A stretch of DNA of 64,000 nt from Vanessa cardui (GCF_905220365.1 NC_061153.1:7088001-7152000), one strand, 5' to 3'. Shown: positions 20,488 to 32,004, counted from the stretch's first letter. Notes: generated by a model from the sequence alone, not told the origin. Numbers and translations are program-made.

Positions 20488-21136
20488 ATTAGTTGCCGTG
20501 ACCCGTCTCAATCGGTGGAATTTAAATGAATATGGTTGGATACCAAGTGAAACTGTGCGTTTGTGTTTCAAGGGCTCTTTTCTTCCGGCTTATATAAATA
20601 TTGATGATATGAGAATAAAAGTTGAGAGTTATAAATTCCCCGTCTCACAGTGTTCCCGTTGTTGGAAGTATGTTCACACAATCAAAAAATGTCCTTCTTC
20701 GAAAATAGTGTGCCCTAAATGCAGTACAAATCACGCGAATTGTGAGGCGGTAGAATTTAAATGAATTAATTGTTCAGAAAAGCATATGGCTTTATCTAAA
20801 AAATGTGCCCTGTATTCTTAAAAGAAAAAAAAATAAGGGACTTAATGGCTGAGTTTAACTGCACATATCGTAAAGCTCTTGAGATAAATGTACAGCCTGA
20901 CGTACCAATCCAAGAAAAGGACATACAACAAGAGGAAATTATTATTGACGAGGAATTTCCCGCTTTAAGTACGGCGGCGATGAATACATGTGAGGTATCA
21001 TATGAAGCTCGAAACACTGTTTCTTATTCTGATGTCACCAAAAAGAAAAGCAGAGGTAAAGATAAACAGACCAAGAAAACTAATTATACAACGAGACCAC
21101 GCAAAGGTACTGATTATATACAATGTAGATTGAAGT
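20486..21136 (+). pseudogene. LINE E ORF1 (gag-like), C-terminal half with zinc knuckles
   Basis: Resumes as VTRLNRWNLNEYGWIPSETVRLCFKGSFLPAYI. Next are zinc-knuckle-like clusters (CSRCWKYVHTIKKCP, CPKCSTNHANCE), a stop at about 20761, and CSEKHMALSKKCPVFLKEKKIRDLMAEFNCTYRKA in the next segment. These are typical CCHC gag repeats of I-type LINEs and match C copy 2 ORF1 (CLNCCRYGHIKTQC). The tail is basic and Lys-rich. It ends at a stop near 21136. Confidence 0.75.
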
Positions 21137-21404
21137 GATTATATACTACAGAAGAAGAGAATGAACCTAAACTAAATGAAGAAAAAAGAGACTTTGATGT
21201 GGCACAATTATTAAGGAGGGTGAAGGAAATAATATTTATGAGAGTTACGATTAAAGCGAAAGTTATTGGTATTATTAAATGTTACATTGAGTGGTTTATA
21301 TTGTCAGTAATGGATAATTTGAAAGATTGGCCAATCCTCGGAGTTTTTTCGAGTATTTGAATGTCAATGATGATGGATAAGTATAAAAAAATATTATAAA
21401 ACTT

Positions 21405-24400
21405 AATTTAATTCAATGGAATTGTCAGAGTTTAAGGTCTAAGTTAATTGCGTTAGAAAATATCTTGCTCCAAGAAAAAATCCACGTTGCAGTACTATGT
21501 GAAACATGGCTATAACCTAATAGCAATATAAAAATAACAGATTATAATATTTATAGAAATGACAGGACAGATTCATATGGAGGGGTTGCCGTATTAACAC
21601 ATAAGTCAATAAAATCCCAACTATTCGAGTTTCAACATCGTAATTCAGCTATAAAAGTTTTGGTAGTTCAATTGTACAATTGCAGCGATATCGAAAATAT
21701 AATCTCTCTTTATTGTACTCCGTCTGCTCACACCAGTCAAGATAATTGGGAATATATTTTCTCTAGTTTTAATAAAAAGTCGCTATTACTGGATGATCAA
21801 CGGACATCACACAAATTGGTCAAATAGAAACGATACTAGGGGAAACCAAATCATAAATGCTTTATTAGACAAAAAATTTATAATACTAAATAAAGGTGAT
21901 TTTACGCGAATTCAATTGGTAAATAGTACGTTGCGACAGTCCTCTCCAGATATATCATTAGTATCCTTGGATATAGCACTTAAATTTGACTGGAAGGTCT
22001 TAAACGAAACTTTAGGCAGCGATCATTGCATTATAAAAATTTCTACTTATTTTAATTCGAATTTAGAAAATAAAGCTCATAGAAAATTCAAAAAAGCGGA
22101 TTGGAAATCTTACATAGAACTATTAGAAAAGTTATTCTTAGATTTTAATGTGTCTAATGATTTGCAACACCTATACGATAGTTAGATATCATGTATCTGG
22201 CAGGCGACGTCTATATTCCTTACATAATAATATGCAAAAATCAATATAGTAAGTTTGCACCGAAGCCTTATTGGAATCAAAACCTTTCCAAGTCTGTAGC
22301 AGAACGACGTTTAGCGCTCGCACAATTCCGGCGTAATCCAATACCTGATAATCTAACTAAGCTACAGTAAAAGATTCGTTTATCACACACAACGCATGAT
22401 GCGTATTGCTCGTTCACATTCGTGGCAGAGCATGTGCTCATCTTTTGACGAGTCTCTGACACTGGGCGAAGTATGGCAAAAAATGCAATGGTTAAAAGGC
22501 TACAAACCCAAAAGGAAATATATTGATGAAGGTAAAGCTAATGAAATATTACAAAACTTAACACCTGACTTTACAATCCCTAATAAACAAACTTTTACAT
22601 CAACAAATACGAATTTAGAGTCACTCATTACACTATTAAAAGTTGAAAAGTGTATCAAAACAAAGGATACATCTCCAGGATGTGATAACATATCCTACTC
22701 AATGATAAAACATTTGCCTCAGAATGGGAAACTGGTATTAACAGATATGTTCAATAAATTTCTTTCAAACTCTTTTGTACCACGTCAATGGCGTGACATT
22801 ATTATATTACCAATCCCAAAACAGGGGCGTGATCCACAAGACATTTCGTCCTTTAGACCGATTTCCATGATGTCATGTTTATGTAAGCTTTTTCATAGCA
22901 TTCTACTTAATAGATTAGAATGGTTTATTGAAAGAAATAATGTGTTACCCAAAAATGTTACAGGATTTCGAAAATGTCATTCTACACTACATAACCTTAC
23001 CACTTTAGTTTCAAGAATACAATCAAGCCTTTCGAACAGATGCAGCACATTATGTTGCTTTATTGATATTGACAACGCCTATAATAATGTTGATGTTAAC
23101 TGTCTATTACAAACTATGGACAATTTAGGAGTTGGTTCTAAACTATCCCATACTTAGAAAGTTTCCTAAGAGAAAGATATTTAAAAACTCAAGTCGATAA
23201 TTATAACATTTGTAGAAGATCAGGCCGAGGCTTAGCTCAAGGTGATCCTCTTTCACCATTGCTATTTAATGTGGTTTCTTCACAGATATGCAAGCTCGTA
23301 AATAATATATTTACTTCGCAGTACGCTGATGACTTCGTCTTATACTCAATCTGTGATAATGCACAACGAGGTAGTGAAACATTACAAGCTGCATTAAATT
23401 TGGTATCCAGACTTTTAAACAACATAGGTTTAAATATTTCAGCTAATAAAAGTAAAGTTGTAATTTTTAAATCTGGCAGTAAACAAGATAACATAGACGT
23501 AAAGATTAATGGAATATTATTACTTATAGTGGGCACATATAAATATTTAGGCTTATGGTTAGATCGATCTTTGAGATGGTCTAAACACTTAAACGAACTT
23601 AAAGAAAAATGTTTAAAATATATTAATGTCTTTAAAGTATTAGCAGGGTCGAGATGGAGAATTCATCCTATCCACTTAAGACGACTTTATCTTTCACTAA
23701 TTCGTATCAAGTCGGATTATGCATGCTTTCTATATGATAATAGCGCAAACACACATTTAAGGAAAATAGATGTTGTTCAAAATTGCTATATGCAAATTAT
23801 TGGGGGTTTTATAAAGAGTACAGCTATGCATGTTATGGAATCGGAACTCTGTCTTGAACCATTCACCTTTCAAAGATACTATCTAGGAGAAAAATTTTGG
23901 CTAAAGTGCAGGTCATTTGAAAACAATGAAATTATTGGATTAATTGATGAACTTAAAACGCTAAGTCACAAACCATACTGGGCTAAAAAGAAAAAGCCGT
24001 TATTAATTCAGGTCCATAATCTTCTTAATTCTAGCCCCATTCAATTTAGTAAAGAATTAGATATGTTTATATAGATATTTTTCAAAGGCTATATGCCCTA
24101 AATTAGATGTAATTAACAAGTCAAAAAGAACATATCACTTACACTACCTTAAAACAGTCTGTAATACAGCAATTTGTAGATTATATTGTAATTTTAACGG
24201 ATTCAAAAAAAGCTCTTCAACATTTATCCCTAGTTACAGGGGATTACCTATTGCCTATGAGATTTTAAAAAATATATACAAATATATATCATGTAATAAG
24301 ATAGTGACTATGGATTTACAATGGATACCTTCTCATATTGGTATAGAAAGGCAATAAAATAGTTGATAGCTTGGCGAAAGAAGCCTCTTCTGATGGTGTT

Positions 24401-24874
24401 CCTTTTGCTTGCCTTTTGAACTATACAGAGGTATTAAGTGTTCTTAAACAAAATTGTCGCAGACAGTGGAAAGGATACTTTGACGAGAGGGCTGCAACAA
24501 AAGGAATATGGTACAAAACAATACAGCCAAACTTAAGTCGCAAACCTTGGTTTATCGGTGCCAATATGAGTAGGTCTGAGATTGTAACAGCCTTGCGACT
24601 TCGCTCCGGACATATTCCACTGAATAGTTTTGCCTCTTCAATTGGTAAGGCGGTGTCATCTGCTTGCGCAGAATGCGATAAGAATGAGGATGTATACCAT
24701 ATTTTAGCCGAATGTGTCCGAAACGAAGCAGAAAGAAATATTTTAGTAATAAGATTTAATATTAACTTATTAGACATAGGAGCTTTTAATAGCATACTGA
24801 CCTACCCTGTCTCGGATCAGGCTAGAATATTGTATAAAGTAGTACAAGCTGGATTAAGACATAGAATTATTTAA
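21405..24874 (+). pseudogene. LINE E ORF2: endonuclease, reverse transcriptase, RNase H remnant
   Basis: Endonuclease: LNLIQWNCQSLRSKLIALENIL, VLCETWL followed by a stop, then a frameshift at the GD site and INGHHTNWSNRNDTRGN, GSDHCIIKI. RT: TSPGCDNISYSMIKHLP, SSFRPISMMSCLCKLFHSILLNRLEW, VTGFRKCHSTLHNL and CFIDIDNAYNNVDVNCL (motif A) at 22396-23157. Then GLAQGDPLSPLLFNVV and SQYADDFVLYS (motif C) from 23230. An RNase H remnant (LTDSKKALQHLS, LQWIPSHIGIE) lies at 24190-24350 with stops. The C-terminal zinc motif (CAECDKNEDVYHILAEC) is in the last open segment, 24371-24874. At least six lesions. Length and order match I-superfamily ORF2. Confidence 0.8.
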
Positions 24875-24989
24875 ATTTTGTTATGTATAAGGTTGATTTT
24901 GTAAGCTGGGTTTATTATGTTTAGTTATTCCTATAGGGGTGGCATGATCACTCGGTGACCAAACCCCTTTAAAATAAAGATTAAAAAAA

Positions 24990-27325
24990 AATAACGGTTA
25001 GACACCGACATCTCTCACTTCCCCCAGATTCGTCTGGAAAGGTCTTCCTCAAGGCTCAGTACTCAGTCCTCTGCTTTATAGCATATACACCCATGACCTC
25101 GATTTGTCTGTTAACACCTAATTGTCGATTTGTCTGTTAACAATGGCTCTCTGACCATGGCTTATCGCTGTCGTTAGTCAAAAGTCAAGCAGTGATATTT
25201 ACTAAAAAGAGACATATACCTTCTATTATTTTGTTTTATTAGGGTCTCTGACCGTTTAGCCAAGAAATGTGAAAAATCAATTAATGCCCTTAGAGCAGTA
25301 TCTGGAGTTTGGTGGGGAGCTCATCCTTATACATTGAAGCTGATCTATAACGCAATAGTTCGTAGTCATTTGGACTATCGACTGTTTGTTCTAGATTCCT
25401 TCAATAAATCTGCTTCAGAAAAATTAAACAAAATTCAGTACAAATGTTTGCCTATAATCTTGGGTGCGATGATATCCACCCCTACTAATGCTCTCTACAT
25501 ATAAGGAGGCAATATTTATGTGACCGCTTTGTTATCAAATTGTTACAGCTATCTTCCCATCCTAATTGTCAATGTTGTTGTAAATCCTATTGCCCCGATT
25601 AAACAAATTATCACACCTTTACAACCCAGACAGTCCGAAATCCTCGTTCCTATTAAACAGTTTCCTCAAGTACACCAACCTCCCCCATCCCCTTACCACT
25701 TTACCTTCTAATCCCCTTTTTTCCACCTCATTTAATGCTCTTTTATATAATCTTCTTATTATCACAAATCTCGGTCTTATAAAAGGTTCTTCTCATACTG
25801 CTATCCAATTTCAAAGAATCTTTCATCAAACTTGGCCAAATCACCTCGCTATATATACTGATGCCTCTAAACTCTCACCCAACGGATGCGTTGGCGCAGC
25901 TTGCTGGATACCAAAATATAAAATAGCTCTTCTTTTTAAATGCCCCCCCGAAACTTCTATATTTTCAGGTGAAGCCATTGCTTTACTGGAAGCTATTATG
26001 TATGCCCAGTCGCACAACATACCTCAGTCTATCATTTTATCCGACTCATTAAGCTGTCTGTTGCCCATTAAGGAAAATCCTTTTCGTAGCAAATTAAGAC
26101 TTTCTATCGTTTTTGAGATCAGAGAGGCCCTGTTGTCTTGTAATCAACAGGGTCTACAAGTTTTGCTCATCTGGATTCCAAGTCATTCGGGTATTATTGG
26201 AAATGAGATGGCTGACTCATATGCAAAGACTGCTATTCATCTGGGCATTTTGTCAATTCCGCTAGAGGCTTGCTCACTTTTGCGAAGGTTCAAATGGTTA
26301 AATCCTGGAGCTCTTTTTGGATTTCATCAAAATCGGTTAAGGATAAGTATTACTCGGCGTTACAATCTGAAATTCCGAGGCGTCCTTGGTTTTCGTTTAG
26401 GCACGCTGATCGTAGGGTCATTTCCACTATCTGTCGATTACGCCTCGGCCATTCCTGTACACCTACCTACCTAGCAAAGATAAGAGTTCGAGACCACTCG
26501 CTGTGTGAATGTGGCCTAGACGAAGGTTCCGCAACCCATATCCTGTTCCTTTGTCCTAAGCTTCTTCATCCCATTTATGACGATCTCCCTCCTAAAGTTC
26601 CTCGCCCTATAAATGTTGAATGTTTGTTGACGTTTGTGTGTTTAGTCTATTTTGTTCTTTTCTATGTAAATATATTTTTAGCATATTTATTTTCATATGA
26701 TCATATTTTATTGTTTTAATGTATTAAAGTATTATCAGCATAAATAATTCGATTTAAATAGTTGCTACAACTTACGTTGATTATCAACATCCGGTTTTGA
26801 CTAAATTGTTTTTTTAAATAAATCAAAACCGGATGTTGCTACAGTCGGAGGAGGGGCGTGTAAACATTAAATACTAGGAGTAAGCCTAGAAATGGTCATT
26901 CTTACTTTAATCGTCGAATGGGAAGGATCGAGGAAAAATAATCAATCCTATATCAGTTTTGATTGCGAACCACTTCAGGAGAGATAAAGTATTGATTGTG
27001 AGAAGAGTTTTTATATTATTCCAACAATATTAAATGCAATAAAATTAAGTTGTGAATAGTCCAATTGAGTGTTATATATATAGTTTCGAGTACTAACAAT
27101 TATTTTTACTGTACCTTATTATTAACCCGTAATGTTTGTGTTGTTCTAGGTTAAGCATTAACAAGGAAATTACAACGACTATATACTTCAAAATTTAATT
27201 GAGTTTGTTTCCTCAACTGTTCCAATCAATCTCTTTCGTGTCTTCTCCATCCTACGTGACATTGGCGAAATAATCTGTGCCCTGTCGGCACAACTAAAAC
27301 CAAGAATTGAATTGAACATCCAAAG
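24990..27325 (+). mobile_element. Family C LINE copy 1, fragment 4 (RT end, RNase H, 3' tail)
   Basis: Starts in the E target duplication and matches C copy 2 from 55547 to its 3' end (AAGAATTGAATTGAA). Coding is degraded. The region holding YADD is deleted and replaced by a short local duplication (CGATTTGTCTGTTAACAC). An RNase H open frame survives at 25800-26290 with IYTDASKLSPNGCVGAACW (Asp), SGEAIALLEAI (Glu), ILSDSLSCL (Asp) and LIWIPSHSGIIGNEMADSYAK. A frameshift then leads to the C-terminal zinc motif CECGLDEGSATHILFLCPK. A 358-bp insertion lies near the end (26671-27028). Confidence 0.85.
26671..27028. mobile_element. Small non-coding insertion with internal hairpin in C fragment 4
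   Basis: Interrupts the C 3' UTR between GTAAATATAT and AATATTAAATGCAATAAAA. C copy 2 is continuous there (57710-57720). AATAT flanks both sides. Inside is a 16-bp perfect inverted repeat, CAACATCCGGTTTTGA (26785-26800) with its complement at 26823-26838. No open frame. Probably a MITE. Confidence 0.6.
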
Positions 27326-27379
27326 ATAGGTGCGACGATAAGTTATCACCTATGAGGCACTTCTACCCTTGTTTACCCC

Positions 27380-27606
27380 TGAAATCAAAATCAAAAATCA
27401 AAATATACTTTATTCAAGTGGGCTTTTACAAGCACTTTTGAATCGTCATTTAACAATTAAGTGAAGCTACCGCCGGTTTGGAAAGTAGATTCTACCGAGA
27501 AGAACCGGCAAGAAACTCAGTAGTTACTCTTTTTCAACATTTAAAAAAAATACAGTCATGTTAGTTAATACAATTATTTGAATTAATATATCCTGCCTGG
27601 AAGTCA
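27380..27606 (-). mobile_element. LINE 3' tail (Zenon/CR1-like), 5'-truncated
   Basis: Read on the minus strand: AAACTGAGTTTCTTGCCGG-type sequence, then GGTAGAATCTACTTTCC, GGCGGTAGCTTCACTTAATTG and CCCACTTGAATAAAGTATAT, ending in a GATTTT repeat. I recognise this tail from many moth genomes, where it ends Zenon/CR1 LINEs. No coding part remains. Confidence 0.6.
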
Positions 27607-27613
27607 ACAGTTA

Positions 27614-28429
27614 TTAATTCCACTGAAATAAGGAAAAACGATAGATCTTACCCAAAATATGTGCATCAAAACATCCGCTTGCCGAACGATTATATCTTGT
27701 TCCTGGAGGCCCATTTTCAGTCCAAGTATCATAAAGATTTTGTGCTTTATACCCTACATATGGTGGCAACAGTTCCCCAGCGGCGGTAGCAGCTATTATT
27801 ACAGAAGTCGAGGCCTTTGTGTGGTTCATTACCCTCTCAGGATACTTTGTTCCTGGTTTTGTTAATATTTTCTTGCGACCTGGGTCGTCGGTTAAATTGG
27901 TTTTATCATAATTGACAATATTAAAAGGCTCAATAATTGTAAACGAACTTTCTAGCTCTCGAACATAGGCTCTTATTGTGTCCGATGAGATTGCTGCCCT
28001 GTTTGTTTTAATATTCTGGTAATTACGTTAAGATATTTTGTCTTTATGCCTTTTAAGAAAACTAAAAACTAAATCAGGTCCCGGCAGATTATTTTTAAAC
28101 TTCAATACATTCCTCCCTTGTTTATCCAAATAATATTTCACAGGTATCTTAAATCAACGGAATCTAGAGAGTAGCCCCACTCTGCTTAGACATTTATATA
28201 TTTTATAATATGTTTCTTTTTCTTCCGACAAAATGATTTGTCCGCCTTGTTTTCGCATTGTCCTTGTACTGTGCCTATATAGGACTGACTTATCAATATT
28301 ATACTTTTCAGCTACAACCTTTAACGATTTTTTACAAATTCTAAATCCTTCGACAGCTTGCTGTAATAAGGTTTCATCGTACTTTTTATAAACTCTACCT
28401 CTTGGGTCGGGTTTATAAACACGAGGCAT
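27614..28429 (-). pseudogene. pogo-type transposase, truncated and frameshifted
   Basis: ATG 28429 gives MPRVYKPDPRGRVYKKYDETLLQQAVEGFRICKKSLKVVAEKYNIDKSVLYRH, a psq/CENP-B-type helix-turn-helix that binds the transposon ends. After frame changes it continues YYLDKQGRNVLKFKNNLPGPDLVFSFLKRHKDKIS-stop. Then comes the start of the DDE domain: FNIVNYDKTNLTDDPGRKK, PERVMNHTKASTSVIIAATAAGELLPPYVGYKAQNLYDTW. Family members I recall have NYDETNL at the first catalytic position, so the Glu next to it is Lys here. It stops abruptly after GCFDAHILGK beside the LINE tail, so the second half of the DDE core is missing. Confidence 0.8.
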
Positions 28430-29166
28430 TTTGTACCTACAAAAAAAAACAAAAACTTAAGAAAGTTATTAACTTTTTATCTACAGTAAGCTGGGTGGTA
28501 GCCCTAATAAGACTTTTCGAATAACCCCTATCTCGTTTCTATTGAAACCTTTCTCGTATCTATTGACCCCTGTAAACGTATCTATTCGCCCCTGTCCCGT
28601 ATCTATTAACCTCAAATCTAGCTAAACTCTTCATGCTGTAAAACTTTTATAAATATGTATGATGGCATTTTTAACTCAAAAGACTACGAGTTTGTTGTAA
28701 AAAGTATTTTTTACAACAAACTCATAGTCTTTTGAGTTTCGATTCCTTTCCTTTGATTCCTTGTTTTGATTCTATTCACCCCGCGATTTCTATACACCCT
28801 ATTTTACGGTATTTAAAAGTTTGTATTTTATTAGGATATCGAAGTAACAAAATATTTAAGCATAAGTTTGAATTGAGATGAAAGTCACTTCATTTTAAAT
28901 TAAAATTTATAAACAGGGAATAAAAACAATAATTTAAATTTAAATAAAAATGTTTGCAAATTCATTTTACTTATTAATAGTTGTTCTAAATATGTATAAG
29001 TATATCAACGTAAAATTGTAAGGAGAATTCAATTAACAATATTTGTAGGTTAGTTATAGTTTAACACAAATTCCTGTATATTAATAACAATATTCACTGT
29101 TCATAATTTTTTTAAACGTTTAGAATCTTTATTTTAAACTAATGGTCCTTACAATTATTACGTATC
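28430..29166. other. A+T-rich non-coding stretch
   Basis: No gene. Contains degenerate copies of a CGTATCTATTGACCCCTGT-like motif at about 28520-28620 and a hairpin at 28673-28738. Confidence 0.5.
28673..28738. repeat. Inverted repeat, about 30-bp arms
   Basis: AACTCAAAAGACTACGAGTT and its complement face each other around 28705 with almost no loop and one mismatch (ACGAG versus ATGAG). This is a cruciform-type palindrome. It may be a transposon end or a snap-back repair product. Confidence 0.8.
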
Positions 29167-29177
29167 GTTTTATTTAC

Positions 29178-29285
29178 ACCAACCCGCATTGGAACAGCGT
29201 GGTGGAAAATGTTCCAAACCTTCTCCTCAAAGGGAGAGGAGGCCTTTAGCCCAGCAGTGGGAATTAACAGGCTGTTGTTGTTGTT
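29178..29285 (+). mobile_element. tRNA-derived SINE (Metulj-like), 5'-truncated
   Basis: The last 108 bp of the same SINE as at 8969-9265, with a (TTG)n tail. It has an exact 11-bp target duplication (GTTTTATTTAC at 29167-29177 and 29286-29296). It lacks the tRNA head, so it cannot be transcribed from its own promoter. Confidence 0.85.
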
Positions 29286-29499
29286 GTTTTATTTACTTAA
29301 TGTAATAATAAATTTATGTTTACGTACCTTTTGATGAATTTTATAATATAATTAATCTTTAAAACAATGTTTCAGTGTAATTTTTTCTTTTTGCTGCCGC
29401 ACTCATTGAATACCACCAATATCATTATAATTACACCACTTTTTAGCTACCACAATGTTACACTTTGTTTTTTGCAAAAACCACACAGTACTTCCCCTA

Positions 29500-30060
29500 A
29501 GTGACATAATAACATTATATTTTCGCGGGCGCCCATTCACAGATAAAAACGCCTGAGACCTCAGTGCCACGCGGTGTTGCCAACACGGCCATGCTGTATG
29601 GTGCCCGTCCTGGGCACCCCACTAGTCGGGATAAAATCACTGTAACAATAAACAGCAGTTAGTCGTGCGCCTAAAGTATACTGTATCACTGTGGTCATTT
29701 TATCATTCTTCACACTTCAAATAGACTACTCGACAACATGACCCGAATTAAAAGGACTGTGCCACACTTAGGAAACCTTAAAGGGACTATGCCACACTTA
29801 GGAAACCCTAAAGGGACTATGCCACACTTAGAAAACCCTAAAGGGACTATGCCACACTTAGGTAACCAGACTCATAGCTCAACACAACTTGCCCTTGAAG
29901 AGGATTTTACTCACTTAAGCGTACCAAGTTGTTAAAGTTATCTTGCTCTTAAAGAGTATTTTTCTCACTTAAGAGTACCAAGATCAACTTTTAAGCCACA
30001 TGTCAATATTCAGATGATATCGTAAAATTATTGAGCAATATTCCACATTATACTTTTAGT
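29500..30060 (-). mobile_element. Probable LTR or 3' region of a gypsy-type element
   Basis: Lies downstream of the minus-strand integrase at 30322-31395. It contains a CpG-richer segment (GGTGCCCGTCCTGGGCACC, itself a short palindrome) and two blocks of tandem repeats. No second matching LTR is in the window and no exact TG...CA boundary could be fixed, so LTR status is inferred from position. Confidence 0.35.
29748..29868. repeat. 30-bp minisatellite, four units
   Basis: Four near-identical 30-bp units built on GGGACTATGCCACACTTAGG. Because 30 is a multiple of three, they give a 10-residue repeating open frame (GTMPHLGNPK), which is not evidence of a gene. A second, roughly 54-bp duplication (TTGGTACKCTTAAGTGAG in minus reading) follows at 29879-29985. 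Confidence 0.85.
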
Positions 30061-30321
30061 GTATATTTTATCACGGCTCGCTTAAATTTCAAAATTAAGA
30101 ATTAATTTTTGTCAAACCAAAAATAACAATACATAAATGTATACATACTTACACTTTTTTTTTAAATAGGAAATATTAATTTATTAAATAATCATCTGCA
30201 AATATTATCGATTCTGCTCTTCTTATGCAGTTTCATATAAACACATATATATTAATACAAGATTTTCTTTGCCAACACAGTTATAATCATGAAAATTAGA
30301 GATTTTCTTGATCCAGGTCTC

Positions 30322-31395
30322 AATTACCAATATTAATCCAAGGTTTCATATTTTCCGCCACAGCCGTGCCATTATATTTCCTAGAACTTCTTTCACTTCC
30401 TCTCAGATCCATTACCTCATATTTGTCATGACCCAAAACTTTCTTAACTTGGAATGGACCTCTAAAAGATGGTAATAATTTTCTACTTTGTCCGTCGTTA
30501 CTTTGTATTTGTATGGCTTTGTATTTTTAGCAATACCAAGTCTTCTTCGGTATACTGTTTAGCTTTTACGCGGCAGTTATCAAATTTTCTTTTCTGATAT
30601 TCAGCACTGGTCTTTATATTATTATCAACTTTTTCGCGTAATTGGGTCACATCTAGCGGTACCTCATCTTGAGAGTCTGGAGCTAGACTATCATTATCCA
30701 TGCGTAATCTATAACCGAACATGACTTCACAAGGAACAGCTTGAGTAGTTTTATGTATTGTACTATTTAAACCTTGTTGCCTTAATGCATTGGTCCCACT
30801 TGTCGTCGTTAGTATCAGTGCCCATAGCTTTCAAAGATTCTAAAATAGTCTTATTAAACCTTTCTACCTGTCCACGAGGAACACCCGTTGTACTACCCAC
30901 TACTTGTAATCTAATGTTTCTATTCGCGCAATATTGAGTACATTTAGATGAAGTAAAACACGAAGCTGCATCAGTGATTATTCGTCTAGCGTTACTAAAT
31001 GTTTTAGATATGTTTTCTAATTATTTAATTACCCCTACTGTACAGGTCTTACGAACGGCGAATATAAAAACGAATTTTGTGAATGCATCTACAACAACCA
31101 GTATATACTTGTTTTTATTTTTAGTAGTCACGAAAGGACCAAGATGGTCTAAATGTAACGTGTAAACGGTTGCGCATATTTAGGGTAATGGATAAAGCTC
31201 TCCCTCTTTTGGTCCTCCTTTATTTTTATGATATATACAATTCAAACAGTCTTTTTTTAATATATTTTTCTACTATTTTCCGTATGCGTGGAAACCAATA
31301 TAAAGAATGAATACGCTTAATCGTTTTATCTAACGAGAAGTGACCTACGTCATCATGGTTACTTCTTATTATCTGCCAAATATCTGGTTAATTAC
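30322..31395 (-). pseudogene. Ty3/gypsy-type integrase remnant
   Basis: Minus-strand integrase, which would insert LTR-retrotransposon cDNA. The HHCC zinc domain reads HDDVGHFSLDKTIKRIHSLYWFPRIRKIVEKYIKKDCLNC. The catalytic core follows: LHLDHLGPFVTTKNKNKYILVVVDAFTKF (first Asp), RIITDAASCFTS (second Asp), GQVERFNKTILESL (Glu). Then comes PCEVMFGYRLRMDNDS. The C-terminal part ends SFRGPFQVKKVLGHDKYEVMDL and a stop near 30322. Stops and shifts occur (for example after VGVIK and within ALRQQGL), so it is inactive. Protease, RT and gag are absent, so only the pol 3' end is left. Confidence 0.75.
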
Positions 31396-31499
31396 TATCA
31401 ATATTTAAGGAGAATACTCGGTACATGATTCTCATTCGAATTATGTAAAAAAAATAGGTACTTAATTTTTGACCAAATTTCCGTATAAATAAATAAAGT

Positions 31500-31737
31500 G
31501 TGGACACGTTCCCAGCCTTGCCGGCAGCGCGTGCGGCGGCGTGCTGATACAACACCACGCCGCCGCACGCGTGTGTCGCTACCCCCAACCCCCGCCCCGT
31601 GGCTAATTAGTCGGCCGAGCGCCGCCGTAAGTTCTGTACGTCCGTCTTCCCGCGCGCGCGCCTAGCGATCGATTTTACGCGTATACCTAATCTGTCGTGT
31701 GTGCGTGTGACCCGTTATTACTTATTAGTAATTAAGT
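31500..31737 (+). promoter_or_regulatory. CpG-rich block upstream of a DUF4817-like exon
   Basis: The most G+C- and CpG-dense stretch of its neighbourhood, ending at the ATG 31738. It includes a perfect 15-bp inverted repeat (GCGTGCGGCGGCGTG at 31529-31543, complement at 31556-31570). Such blocks are often 5' UTR or promoter of an autonomous DNA transposon or gene. No TATA box is obvious. The role is inferred from position and composition only. Confidence 0.4.
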
Positions 31738-31994
31738 ATGGCTTATCAATACACAAATGCAGAATACTTGGACGTGGTTCGTGCGTATGTGCGTGCAAAT
31801 GATAGCTTGCCGGGCGCAATCAATTTGTACCGGGAGATGTTCCCCAATCGTCGAGTACCTGTGGTCAGCGTCATCTCAAACGCTAATCAAAGATTAAGTG
31901 ACCCATTCGTATTAAATCGTGTGAAAGACAATATGCGTAAACGTGCCCAACTGTGTATCACACGAGAAGGAGCTCACTTTGAACATTTGTTAAG
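31738..31994 (+). CDS. DUF4817-like helix-turn-helix exon
   Basis: ATG 31738 gives MAYQYTNAEYLDVVRAYVRANDSLPGAINLYREMFPNRRVPVVSVISNANQRLSDPF. This has the layout of the DUF4817 helix-turn-helix found at the N-terminus of insect transposase-like proteins (YTxAEYxDM...A.RLY...FPNRR.P). The open frame runs on to a stop at 32004. I prefer a splice donor after 31994 (TTAAG followed by GTTAGT), because coding character ends there. No downstream exon with a transposase core was found nearby. It could be a transposon exon or a domesticated gene piece. Confidence 0.5.
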
Positions 31995-32004
31995 GTTAGT
32001 GTAG

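Larger units (their letters stand above)
13608..24989 (+). mobile_element. I-type LINE E inserted in C copy 1, itself interrupted
   Basis: Bounded by the 14-bp duplication AATAACGGTTAGAC (13594-13607 and 24990-25003). It starts with a G+C-rich 5' UTR (GAGAGTCTCGTCGCGG) and ends with AATAAAG and an A-rich tail. It has a gag-like ORF1 with zinc knuckles and an ORF2 with endonuclease, reverse transcriptase and RNase H remnants, the I-superfamily plan. LINE J interrupts ORF1 from about 14186 to 20487. Without J the element would be about 5.1 kb. Confidence 0.85.

Noticed and set aside
29738..29935. A 65-codon open frame with a 10-residue repeat
   Set aside because: It is a 30-bp minisatellite whose unit length is a multiple of three; no other coding evidence.
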